A stretch of DNA of 34,610 nucleotides from RQOF01 sp964461135 (GTDB lineage Bacteria; Calditrichota; Calditrichia; RBG-13-44-9). The notes below the pieces were generated by a model. That model searched no databases. It saw nothing but the letters and a program-made list of their open reading frames with translations, and was not told where the DNA came from. The stretch covers positions 1-34,610 of the forward strand of contig CAYWTB010000045.1 in the NCBI GenBank assembly GCA_964461135.1, read 5' to 3'. This document shows, piece after piece, positions 8,204-15,765 of the stretch; position 1 is the stretch's first letter, and each line of letters starts with the position of its first letter. The position numbers and the translations under genes were made by a program.

Positions 8204-8241
8204 AAAATATACGGTCAATATGGAAGTTGACCGTATATTTT
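8204..8241. terminator. Bidirectional intrinsic terminator
   Basis: Perfect 15-bp stem: AAAATATACGGTCAA (8204-8218) pairs with TTGACCGTATATTTT (8227-8241) around an 8-base loop. The A and T ends make it work on both strands. It lies between the converging DUF2892 gene and the LEA-type gene. Confidence 0.9.
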
Positions 8242-8281
8242 ATTAATCAGAAGATTCATATCCATTTAATAAACCATCTGT

Positions 8282-9160
8282 TTAGTATTTCTGAACCGAT
8301 ATTTTTCCTTCATTATCAAAGGGCAAAGTGACATTTTGCAGCAGTTCATTTGAACTTCCCAGATTTAAATTCCCTGATAAATTATAATTCATCTCCTGCT
8401 GCCCGGAAATCATCTGATATAAAGTTTGTCCCATCTGCAAAAAATTAAGTGATACAGGAATATTTAAATAGGTGTTTCCGTGAGAAGATATGTCCTGAGG
8501 AGTATCGCTGATACCGTTCAACCATGACTTGCCATTTACGGAGAAATTATAATTGATTTTCTGCAGGAGGAGGTTTAGAGAATTAGGATTTTTCATCTGC
8601 AACCGCAGATTGAGTGTGGCACTGGTGATATTAAATTTTTGGACAGTGAGAGCATCCACCCGGATAGATGGCCATTTGAGAAGGGGCAGGTCACCTTCCT
8701 TTTTAAGTGGAAGAGTAGTTTTTCCAAGAACCGGAAGGTTGAAAAGCAATCCAATGTCAATCCGGTACCGGGTACTGTCCTGTCCCTCCAAAGTGTTGAA
8801 TGTCTTATAAATATCCGCGAATGATAAGGTAACCGGTATTTCAACCATGCTCTTTCCCTTTGCTTCAATATTGAGCTCCTTGTCCTGATTTCCCTGCAGA
8901 AAGGAATTATCGTTCAGGAAGAGCTGGTAAGTTAATCCCGCCAGTGATACAGCCAGTTTATTGGGATTATCGATACCAATATCAAAGGCAAGTGATATAT
9001 CCTGAAAGCTGAGTCCGGTCATCCGAACCTTTTGAACGGTAACTTCCGGTTTTTCAATGTGTGTAAGATCTTTTATAACAGTACAATTTACTGACAGAAT
9101 GATTAAAGCGGTAAATAAAGTGAGGCAAATAATAGGATATTTCATCTCTGAAAATTTCAT
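8282..9160 (-). CDS. LEA type 2 family lipoprotein with two WHy-like domains
   Basis: 292-residue predicted lipoprotein. The leader MKYPIICLTLFTALIILSVNC gives an LSVNC lipobox. Two tandem beta-sandwich repeats of the LEA14/WHy type follow. Repeat 1 (about 42-140) contains LAFDIGIDNPNKLAVSLAGL and ends VEIPVTLSFADIY. Repeat 2 (about 170-270) contains LNLRLQMKNPNSLNLLLQKI and ends LNIPVSLNFLQMG. The shared NPN/NPNSL core and the IPVxLxF end show an internal duplication. Bacterial LEA-2 lipoproteins are linked to envelope or desiccation stress, but their job is unclear. An AGGAG ribosome site 9 bases before the ATG supports this start over the ATG six codons later. Confidence 0.85.
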   Translation of the reverse strand: MKFSEMKYPIICLTLFTALIILSVNCTVIKDLTHIEKPEVTVQKVRMTGLSFQDISLAFDIGIDNPNKLAVSLAGLTYQLFLNDNSFLQGNQDKELNIEAKGKSMVEIPVTLSFADIYKTFNTLEGQDSTRYRIDIGLLFNLPVLGKTTLPLKKEGDLPLLKWPSIRVDALTVQKFNITSATLNLRLQMKNPNSLNLLLQKINYNFSVNGKSWLNGISDTPQDISSHGNTYLNIPVSLNFLQMGQTLYQMISGQQEMNYNLSGNLNLGSSNELLQNVTLPFDNEGKISVQKY

Positions 9161-9585
9161 TTTTTAAAACTCCTGTTTGTTCTTCAGTAGGACATTTTTA
9201 TTAAAAATAGTAAAATTTAAATTATTTTCCTTCTTAAATAATAACTTTTGATTTACAGAAGTTTTATTCTTCACTGCGAAAATTGCATGACGATAACTTG
9301 CATCATAAAAACAGGTATCGGCATTTAGTATTGACTGTTGTGAATCAGTCTGAATCGTATCGGGCATTTATTGTGTTGTATGCAGCCTTTATTTAGATTG
9401 ATAAATAATAAGAATTAAACGGCAGAAACAATGATGGGGAATAGATGAGGTATTATGGAGCGGTAATTCCTTCAAATTCACATTTTTTATTTAAATCTTC
9501 TAATTTCTTTATTTCTTAGTGTCTTTGATTCATAGTTCTAAAATTTATAAATTAATCAAGATAATTGAATAGATGCTGAAGAACA
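9161..9585. other. AT-rich spacer, one doubtful minus-strand ORF
   Basis: 425 bases between two minus-strand genes. The only long frame (9164-9367, 67 codons) lacks a ribosome site, has low-complexity Asn/Lys content and ends in the leader region of the LEA-type gene, so I do not call it. The region probably carries the LEA-type gene's promoter and the 3' end of the RRM transcript. Confidence 0.4.
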
Positions 9586-9897
9586 TTATTTTTCTTCCTC
9601 CTCTGAATCGTAATCCCGCCGTCCCCCGGATCTCTCGGAACGGCGCCGATTCTTTGGGCCCAACCGGGCAAAATGAACGGACAGCTCCAGCCCGTTTTCT
9701 GTTCGACCATTGAGAGCGTTTACCGCAGCCAGGGCTTGTTTTTTGACGGGCATTTCAATCAGACCGTAAAAGAAATTTGTTCCATTATCCTGTTCCCGTC
9801 GAATGTATATAGAGGTTATATGGCCATAAGGCTTAAATAGATTTATCAAATCTGTTTCGGTCGTTTCCCGGGTCAATTTACCCACATAAATCTTCAT
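9586..9897 (-). CDS. RRM-domain RNA-binding protein
   Basis: 103-residue protein consisting of one RNA recognition motif plus a short charged tail. RNP2 is KIYVGKL at the start. RNP1 is degenerate: NFFYGLIEM stands where (K/R)G(F/Y)(G/A)(F/Y)VxF is usual. Helix 2 contains QALAAVNALNGR and strand 4 ends LSVHFARL. The tail is Arg/Gly-rich (GPKNRRRSERSGGRRDYD) and then acidic. Small RRM proteins of this kind in cyanobacteria and Bacteroidetes-like bacteria are single-stranded RNA binders, sometimes cold-induced. An AGAGG ribosome site precedes the ATG. Monocistronic by position. Confidence 0.88.
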   Translation of the reverse strand: MKIYVGKLTRETTETDLINLFKPYGHITSIYIRREQDNGTNFFYGLIEMPVKKQALAAVNALNGRTENGLELSVHFARLGPKNRRRSERSGGRRDYDSEEEEK

Positions 9898-10500
9898 ATC
9901 TGTTACCTCTGGTTGAGATTGATGTCAGACTAATAATCGGCATTTTCCCCTTAAATTTAATCGTAAAAAAGATAAATATATATTCGAATTAGTGACCAAA
10001 ACACAGAGAACTTATTTCATAATTCAATAACAACTTTCAAAGTTTTGAAATAAAACCAAATGGAAGTTCCCCTGAGAAATAATTGGGATTATCTGACTGT
10101 TGACTTTGGTTCGCTTAAAACCATTTGATTTCACTGTTTAATACCTTCTGAACGGGATAACCAGAGAAAAAGATGAAATCTAAGACCCATCACTGATTCC
10201 TGAAAAATTGAAAATAACGGAAGTATAAAAACTATAGGTTAATTAATGACTGTTCCGGTACATTTTCACTGATATGGTTTTTTAAAACAACATTTATTCT
10301 GTGAACAAATCTTCCCGTATCAGCCTGTCTGTTATAAGTGTCCCGGTTTGAAACAAACATCCACAACAGTATTTTATCAAATCAATCAGTGCCGGAGCCC
10401 GGATTTTACCTAAAAGGGGAATAGTTAAATGTAAAGAAGATTGTTCCAGCTTATATAATATGGATAAATAATCACGAATGCTTGTGTGTGGGTTTTAAAC
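9898..10500. other. Intergenic region without recognised genes
   Basis: 603 bases between two minus-strand genes. No open frame of credible length. A small perfect inverted repeat AACTTTcAAAGTT lies at 10032-10044 and could be an operator or chance in AT-rich DNA. The promoter of the RRM gene should lie in the left part, but I see no clear consensus. Confidence 0.4.
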
Positions 10501-11616
10501 TTATTCCGTAAGGGTGAAGGTTTTCGCCAGTACAATCTGATCTTTTCCGGATTTTTTGGCCTGATACAATGCCTTGTCCGCCAGCTCGATCAGCATTTGC
10601 GGTTCAATGGTATCGTCCGGAAAACTGGCAATACCCATAGACAGTCTGACGATAAATTCTCCCAGCTGCCCATCCAGCGAAATGGGAATCGTTTCCACTT
10701 CTTTTTTTAATTTTGCACCCACCTCAAATGCGGCCATTCGTGATGTCTCTGGCAGCAGAATCAGAAATTCATCTCCGCCATAACGTATACGGATATCACT
10801 GCTGCGTGTAAATTTCCGGATATAGTTGCTGACATTTTTAAGGACTTCATCACCTACTGAATGTCCGAAATGATCATTTATGTCCTTAAAGTTGTCGATA
10901 TCAATGAACATGAGAGATAATTCGTGCTGATATCGCTGAGCTCTCTTAAATTCTATTTGAAAATGCTCGTTATAATAACGACGGTTATACAGGTGAGTGA
11001 GTTCATCTACATAACTTTTAGAATTCAGAAGTTCCAGACGCTGGACATTCAGGTAGGCCACTCCGATCTCCCGTTGCAATTTGGGCAATACGGTTCTTTC
11101 CACGTCAGTAAATGTATCTCTCAGGATCTTTCTGAGTTTCAATACTCCGATGCAGGTACCATGATAGTCAAGAATAGGGGAATAGTAAATACATCCTTTT
11201 AACGGTTTCTTCTCAAAATAATAAGAATATTTTTTCAGGATTGATAGATCCGGAATATAAACCGCCCTTTTTTCCAGGAATACTTTGCCTACAAGTCCCT
11301 CATTCAGGCGGTAAAAAATCTCCTTTAATTCCCGTTTGGAAAGTCCCATGCAATGAAAGACTGACAACATATCAGATTTTTGATGTTTCAGAATCAACGA
11401 ATACTCATCCACATTAAAATTTCTTCTGAATATTTTATCCAGAGTTTTATAAAAATCTTTTATGGTAGTTGGAACGCTCAATTTGCGTATGGAGTCATAC
11501 ATCAAATAGTATTCTTTGACTTGTTTGGAGAGCAGGGAATTTAAGCTTTCAATTTCCGAAAAGCGTTGTTCCAGTTCCACCAATCGGTTTTCAAGTTCGC
11601 TCATGGAGCGAGCCAT
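10501..11616 (-). CDS. GAF-GGDEF diguanylate cyclase
   Basis: 371-residue cytoplasmic signalling enzyme expected to make cyclic di-GMP from two GTP. An N-terminal coiled coil (about residues 5-40) comes first, then a GAF-like sensor domain (about 45-185), then a GGDEF domain (about 200-365). The catalytic loop is RYGGDEF at 278-284. DELTHLYNRRYYN and FIDIDNFKDINDHFGHSVGD are intact, so the enzyme should be active. The product-inhibition I-site RSSD (271-274) sits exactly five residues before GGDEF. There is no membrane segment, so the signal is cytoplasmic; the ligand is unknown. The start is uncertain: MSELENR four codons later is also plausible. Confidence 0.92.
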   Translation of the reverse strand: MARSMSELENRLVELEQRFSEIESLNSLLSKQVKEYYLMYDSIRKLSVPTTIKDFYKTLDKIFRRNFNVDEYSLILKHQKSDMLSVFHCMGLSKRELKEIFYRLNEGLVGKVFLEKRAVYIPDLSILKKYSYYFEKKPLKGCIYYSPILDYHGTCIGVLKLRKILRDTFTDVERTVLPKLQREIGVAYLNVQRLELLNSKSYVDELTHLYNRRYYNEHFQIEFKRAQRYQHELSLMFIDIDNFKDINDHFGHSVGDEVLKNVSNYIRKFTRSSDIRIRYGGDEFLILLPETSRMAAFEVGAKLKKEVETIPISLDGQLGEFIVRLSMGIASFPDDTIEPQMLIELADKALYQAKKSGKDQIVLAKTFTLTE

Positions 11617-11787
11617 AGGCCATCCGAAGTTTGAATTTCACTAAAATTATCATATAGAACATAAAAATGCAAGATTGGTTTTAAATCACACATCAGATAA
11701 ATAAAATTTGAATTTCCGGCAGGAATATTGGCTATCGGGAAACATTGCAATTTTATATCGGTTTAATTTTTGGATTCTAATTTAGGA

Positions 11788-11816
11788 TTGACATCGCTCC
11801 GGATATTGTCTAAATT
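11788..11816 (+). promoter_or_regulatory. Sigma70-type promoter of tRNA-Ala
   Basis: TTGACA at 11788-11793, a 17-base spacer, and TAAATT at 11811-11816. Transcription would start near 11823, some 9 bases before the mature tRNA end. The -35 is perfect and the spacing ideal. Confidence 0.8.
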
Positions 11817-11831
11817 TTTAGCTGTGAATCC

Positions 11832-11905
<74 letters not shown>

Positions 11906-11912
11906 TGGAAAG

Positions 11913-12021
11913 GCAAGTTATAAGTTATAGGTGATAAATTTGTTTATATTTGAGATTGAACTGTCAAATTTCCGCATTTTTTCTTTTTGTTTATACCTTT
12001 TCCTTTGAACTTATCACTTGC
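11913..12021. repeat. Inverted pair of short 7-bp repeat tracts between tRNA and SRP RNA
   Basis: Left: AAGTTAT, AAGTTAT, AGGTGAT in tandem (11915-11935). Right: TGAACTT, ATCACTT (12006-12019), the reverse complement of the same heptamer family. GCAAGTTATAAGTT (11913-11926) and AACTTATCACTTGC (12008-12021) could pair at 13 of 14 positions across an 81-base interval. The 7-base periodicity matches the repeat tract at 24845-25035. Confidence 0.6.
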
Positions 12022-12029
12022 TTTTGAAG

Positions 12030-12124
12030 GCCAGGTCCCACGCAATAGTGCCATACCAAACCCCGCCAGGTCCGGAAGGAAGCAACGGTAGGTATCAAGC
12101 CTATGTGCCGTGGGGTTGCCTGGC
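12030..12124 (+). ncRNA. ffs: Signal recognition particle RNA, small bacterial type (4.5S)
   Basis: About 95 nt. The universally conserved SRP domain IV core is CCAGGTCCGGAAGGAAGCAA followed by CGGTAGGTA, with the GGAA tetraloop. The ends close as GCCAGG (12030-12035) with CCTGGC (12119-12124), and TCCCAC/GTGGGG continues the long stem. A T-rich TTTATTTTA follows, consistent with termination. Binds Ffh for co-translational targeting of membrane proteins. Exact ends are inferred from the closing stem. It sits immediately before dnaX, a gene order seen in several bacterial phyla. Confidence 0.95.
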
Positions 12125-12157
12125 TTTATTTTAGTACGCATCCGGAAGGACGGAATT

Positions 12158-13927
12158 ATGAGTTACATCGTTCTGGCACGTAAATGGCGGCCAATGGTAT
12201 TTGAAGATGTCATGGGACAGGAACACATTACCGCTATTTTAACCAGTGCCCTTAAAAATCAGAGAATCGCTCATGCCTACATCTTCGCAGGTCCGCGGGG
12301 AGTGGGTAAGACATCCACTGCACGATTACTGGCTAAAGCTGTTAATTGTGAACATGCACCGGTAGTAAATCCATGTAATGAATGTGCTACCTGCAAAAGC
12401 ATAACCAATGGCCATAGCCTGGATGTTATTGAAATTGACGGAGCCAGCAACCGTGGCATAGATGAAATCCGTAACCTGAGAGAAAATATCCGCTTTGCTC
12501 CTGCCTTCTCACTATATAAAATCTATATCATTGATGAAGTTCACATGCTTACCAAGGAAGCATTCAATGCGTTATTGAAAACTCTGGAAGAACCCCCGTC
12601 ACATGCTATCTTCATATTTGCCACAACTGAAATTCACCGCGTTCCGCTTACCATTCTTTCCCGCTGCCAGCGTTTCGATTTTAAAAGAATTTCGGTGTCA
12701 AAAATCCAAGAAATGCTTCAGAAAATTATAGAATCTGAAAAGATTAAAATAGATGAGGAAGCACTTTTGCTCATTGCCCGCAAGGCAGATGGAAGTATGA
12801 GAGATGCGGAAAGCATTCTCGATCAGATGATTTCCTTCAGCACGGAAAAACTTACCGTGGATCAGGTACGCAATTCTCTGGGACTTATCGATCAGGAAGT
12901 TTATTTTGAATTCACAGATCTCTTCGCCTCCAGGCAAACCGCCCGTGTACTGGAATTTGCCGGCAAAATTGTAACCTCCGGTCATGACCTGATTGATTTT
13001 CTGCATGGATTACAGGAACATTTTCGTAATTTTTTAATTACCGGGGCATTACAGAATACCAAACTTCTGGACGTTGCAGACCACTACAAGAAGCTTTATC
13101 AGGATGGCATTAACCGGTTTACTGACCGGGACCTCATTCACTATCTCCAAATCCTTGGCGATGCCGAGCAGCAACTGAAATACAGTTCCTTCCCCGAACT
13201 TACCCTGGAAATGCTGCTTTTGAAACTGATTCACAAGCCAGCCAGCATTGATCTTGAAAAAATCCTTGCCATGATCGATAAAAGTGATATCGTTTCATCC
13301 TCGGGTGAAAATACCCCGCCAACCAATGCAGAGTCAAGCGATACGGTCCCGCAACAAATAAGAAAGTCAAATAAGAAAATGGTTGAAATCTCACTAAATA
13401 ATAATTCCCAATCATCCGGAGAGTCAGAACAGGAAAAATCGTCTAAAACTACAGCCTCAGAGGATTTTCAGGAACTTGAATCTGCTTTCCGTGGACTTCA
13501 GGATTTAAATAATTATGAAACACCACAAAAAAAACCTGTGGAAAATTTTGTCCTGAATATTGATGAAGTCAAAAACAATTGGGATAAAATTATTGAAGCA
13601 GTGAGATCTCAGAAGATAGCCCTTGCTTCATTTTTACAGGAAGGAATTCCCTATGCAGCAGAAAAGGGACGCCTGATAATTGCCTATGATGAGGGTGCCG
13701 CTTTTCACCAGGAACATGTGGAAAAAAACAGCAAAATTATCGAAAAAATTCTTAAAAATGATTTCCAGTTACCGGTTCGGCTCGGATTCAAATCCATAAA
13801 CTTTAAAAAAGAGGGAATAGAAAAACAACCCCGTACTCCTGAAGAAATAGTGGAAGATATAAAAAACAAACAACCCGTGATCAGGAAAATTATTGATATG
13901 TTTGATCTGGATGAATCACTACATTGA
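12158..13927 (+). CDS. dnaX: DNA polymerase III subunits gamma and tau
   Basis: 589-residue clamp-loader ATPase that loads the sliding clamp and, as tau, bridges polymerase and helicase. Walker A GPRGVGKT (45-52), zinc module Cys64/73/76/79, Walker B DEVH (126-129), sensor SRC (168-170). Domains I-III run to about residue 370, followed by a polar linker. A C-terminal tau-type domain begins near VLNIDEVKNNW. An in-frame upstream ATG at 12110 lies inside the SRP RNA; the ATG at 12158 has GAAGGA 7 bases before it and begins MSYIVLARKWRP, as DnaX does. The linker ends in an A8 tract (13527-13534), a possible frameshift site for making gamma. Followed by ybaB and recR, the classic order. Confidence 0.97.
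   Translation: MSYIVLARKWRPMVFEDVMGQEHITAILTSALKNQRIAHAYIFAGPRGVGKTSTARLLAKAVNCEHAPVVNPCNECATCKSITNGHSLDVIEIDGASNRGIDEIRNLRENIRFAPAFSLYKIYIIDEVHMLTKEAFNALLKTLEEPPSHAIFIFATTEIHRVPLTILSRCQRFDFKRISVSKIQEMLQKIIESEKIKIDEEALLLIARKADGSMRDAESILDQMISFSTEKLTVDQVRNSLGLIDQEVYFEFTDLFASRQTARVLEFAGKIVTSGHDLIDFLHGLQEHFRNFLITGALQNTKLLDVADHYKKLYQDGINRFTDRDLIHYLQILGDAEQQLKYSSFPELTLEMLLLKLIHKPASIDLEKILAMIDKSDIVSSSGENTPPTNAESSDTVPQQIRKSNKKMVEISLNNNSQSSGESEQEKSSKTTASEDFQELESAFRGLQDLNNYETPQKKPVENFVLNIDEVKNNWDKIIEAVRSQKIALASFLQEGIPYAAEKGRLIIAYDEGAAFHQEHVEKNSKIIEKILKNDFQLPVRLGFKSINFKKEGIEKQPRTPEEIVEDIKNKQPVIRKIIDMFDLDESLH
13526..13535 (+). other. Candidate slippage site (A8 tract) in dnaX
   Basis: Codons 457-459 are CAA AAA AAA, giving the heptamer A AAA AAA in the zero frame. 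A -1 shift or one extra A reads QKKTCGKFCPEY then TGA (13561-13563), about 468 residues. One A fewer reads QKNLWKILS then TGA (13554-13556). The tract sits inside a small hairpin (CCACA/TGTGG) and exactly before the tau-specific domain. Function unproven. Confidence 0.4.
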
Positions 13928-13960
13928 GATTTGACAAAATTAAAAAATAAAGGTGTAAAT

Positions 13961-14296
13961 ATGAAAGCTGGAATGAATCAAATTTTCAAACAGGCACAAA
14001 AAATGCAGGAAGAACTCAACCGTGTGCAGGAAAACCTGGTCAATATTACTGTGGAAGGTAGCTCGGGCGGGGGGATGGTTACGGTAACGGCCAATTGTCA
14101 GAATCAGATTCTTGAAATTAAAATAGAACCCGAGGTGATAGATCCTGAGGATAAGGAGATGCTGGAAGATCTTGTGACTGCTGCAGTAAACCAGGCGCTT
14201 GAAAATGCTCAAAAGCGCTCACAGGAAGAGATGAGCAAGGTGACCGGTGGACTATTTGGAAATCTGCCCGGCGGATTTAAACTTCCGGGAATGTAA
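13961..14296 (+). CDS. ybaB: YbaB/EbfC family nucleoid-associated protein
   Basis: 111-residue small DNA-binding protein of the YbaB/EbfC family. Typical features: the N-terminal amphipathic helix NQIFKQAQKMQEELNRVQEN, then VTVEGSSGGGMVTVTANC, the EPEVIDPEDKEMLEDLVTAAV segment with NQALENAQK, and a Gly/Pro-rich end. Forms dimeric tweezers that bind DNA non-specifically or at simple palindromes. A TTG at 13931 is in frame, but the ATG at 13961 has an AAAGGTG ribosome site. Lies between dnaX and recR, as in many genomes, pointing to replication and repair. Confidence 0.93.
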   Translation: MKAGMNQIFKQAQKMQEELNRVQENLVNITVEGSSGGGMVTVTANCQNQILEIKIEPEVIDPEDKEMLEDLVTAAVNQALENAQKRSQEEMSKVTGGLFGNLPGGFKLPGM

Positions 14297-14299
14297 CGT

Positions 14300-14899
14300 A
14301 TGGCCGTAAAATTATATCCTCCTGTTATACAGGATTTGATTGAGGAACTTGCCCGCCTGCCGGGAATCGGCAGAAAAACCGCAGCAAGGCTGGCTTTTCA
14401 TATTTTGAACTCATCCGATCAGGAAGCCAGCGCCCTTGCCAGGGCCATTCAGGAAGTGAAGGAAAAAATTCAATTCTGTCGGATCTGTTTTAATCTTACT
14501 GAGAATGACATCTGTCCCATCTGTAAAGATCCTGCCCGTAACAGGTCACAACTCTGTGTAGTGGAAGATCCGTCCGGTATCATCATGCTGGAAAAAACCA
14601 ATGAATATAATGGATTATATCATGTTCTGGGTGGTGTAATTTCTCCGCTGGACGGAATCGGTGCGGAAAATCTTCATATCAAAGAATTAACCGCTCGGAT
14701 GGAACAGATAGAAGAAGTTATTTTGGCCCTGAATCCCAGTACGGAAGGAGAAGCAACCAGTATTTATCTGTCGCGCCTCCTGAAACCCTTTTCTGTAAGA
14801 ATTACACGGCTTGCCCGGGGGATCCCGCAGGGGAGCCATCTGGAATTTGTTGATGAATTAACACTCAGCAAGGCACTGAAATCCCGCATGGATGTGTGA
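14300..14899 (+). CDS. recR: Recombination mediator protein RecR
   Basis: 199 residues, the family's usual length. Helix-hairpin-helix LPGIGRKTAARLAFHIL near 20-36; four-Cys zinc finger Cys60, Cys63, Cys72, Cys75; Toprim domain with VVEDPSGIIMLEKTNEYNG and LNPSTEGEATSIYL; the C-terminal segment ITRLARGIPQGSHLEFVDE is the RecR signature. With RecO (and RecF) it loads RecA onto gapped DNA covered with SSB. Starts 3 bases after the ybaB stop, hence co-transcribed. Confidence 0.97.
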   Translation: MAVKLYPPVIQDLIEELARLPGIGRKTAARLAFHILNSSDQEASALARAIQEVKEKIQFCRICFNLTENDICPICKDPARNRSQLCVVEDPSGIIMLEKTNEYNGLYHVLGGVISPLDGIGAENLHIKELTARMEQIEEVILALNPSTEGEATSIYLSRLLKPFSVRITRLARGIPQGSHLEFVDELTLSKALKSRMDV

Positions 14900-14935
14900 G
14901 GGGTTATGATTTTTTATTAAAGTTATTAAACCTGA

Positions 14936-15619
14936 ATGTTTCCTTTAAAAGATACAATTCCTTCCACCAGTTTTCCCATTGTCACTCTGGGCATCATCGT
15001 CTTTAATTTCGTTGTATTTTTTTATGAACTTACCCTGGGTCCCCAACTGAATGTTTTTATAAATCAATATGGTATTATCCCGTCTAATTTCATGTCAACA
15101 GTTAACAAAAATATGTTTTATATTTTTCCGTCCTCCATACCGTTATTCACCTCAATTTTCATACATGGGGGATGGATGCACATCATAGGAAACATGTGGT
15201 ATTTGTGGATATTCGGTGACAATATAGAAGACCGTACCGGTCACTTCCGTTTCTTTCTGTTCTATGTTCTGTGTGGGTTGGCAGCTGGAGTTTCCTATAT
15301 TATTATAAATCCGGCCTCAAACCTCCCCACGATAGGAGCCAGTGGGGCAATATCAGGAGTTATGGGGGCTTACCTGGTTCTGTTTCCCCGCGCCCGTATA
15401 CTTACCTTGATTTTTCTGATCATTTTCATTCAAGTAATCGAAATTCCGGTTATCTTTTTTCTGGGATTCTGGATACTGATTCAGGTCATCAGCGGAGGAA
15501 TCAAATCCGGTTTGGCAAACGAAAGTGGGGGAGTGGCCTGGTGGGCTCATATTGGGGGATTTTTCATTGGGTTGTTAATGGTTTTCTTTTTTAGAAAAAG
15601 GAAAAGGAGTTATGCATGA
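14936..15619 (+). CDS. Rhomboid family intramembrane serine protease
   Basis: 227-residue protein with about six membrane helices. The L1 loop and helix 2 carry HGGWMHIIGNMWYLWIFGDN; the catalytic Ser136 is in GASGAISGVMGAYL; the catalytic His205 is in WWAHIGGFFIGL. The serine-histidine dyad is complete, so it should cut substrates within or next to the membrane. Substrates unknown. It follows recR by 36 bases and may belong to the same transcript. A Gly/Ser-rich insertion (IKSGLANESGGV) precedes the last helix, common in this bacterial subfamily. Confidence 0.92.
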   Translation: MFPLKDTIPSTSFPIVTLGIIVFNFVVFFYELTLGPQLNVFINQYGIIPSNFMSTVNKNMFYIFPSSIPLFTSIFIHGGWMHIIGNMWYLWIFGDNIEDRTGHFRFFLFYVLCGLAAGVSYIIINPASNLPTIGASGAISGVMGAYLVLFPRARILTLIFLIIFIQVIEIPVIFFLGFWILIQVISGGIKSGLANESGGVAWWAHIGGFFIGLLMVFFFRKRKRSYA

Positions 15620-15675
15620 AAAATATCCGGTCTCAAACAGCAGTGATGTTCCCGGTTACCGGAAAGCTAAAGTAA
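15616..15675 (+). CDS. 19-residue mini-ORF coupled to the rhomboid gene
   Basis: ATG at 15616 overlaps the rhomboid stop (ATGA), with a strong ribosome site AAAAGGAG 6 bases before it. It encodes MKNIRSQTAVMFPVTGKLK and stops. Either a translated leader-like peptide or the surviving start of a gene whose rest has been lost. No homology recognised. Confidence 0.3.
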   Translation: MKNIRSQTAVMFPVTGKLK

Positions 15676-15765
15676 ACCGGATCGGACAAAACATATGGGA
15701 AATCTGATCACAAATAACCGTAATTTTTCTATTGGAATTAATTGACTTAAATGCAGGAATAAAGG

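Noticed and set aside
9164..9367. 67-codon minus-strand ORF upstream of the LEA-type gene
   Set aside because: No ribosome site, low-complexity Asn/Lys/Phe composition, and its end runs into the next gene's ribosome site region. Nothing protein-like is recognised.
12110..12157. N-terminal extension of DnaX from the ATG at 12110
   Set aside because: It lies within the SRP RNA, and DnaX proteins begin at the MSYIVLARKWRP segment, which has its own ribosome site.
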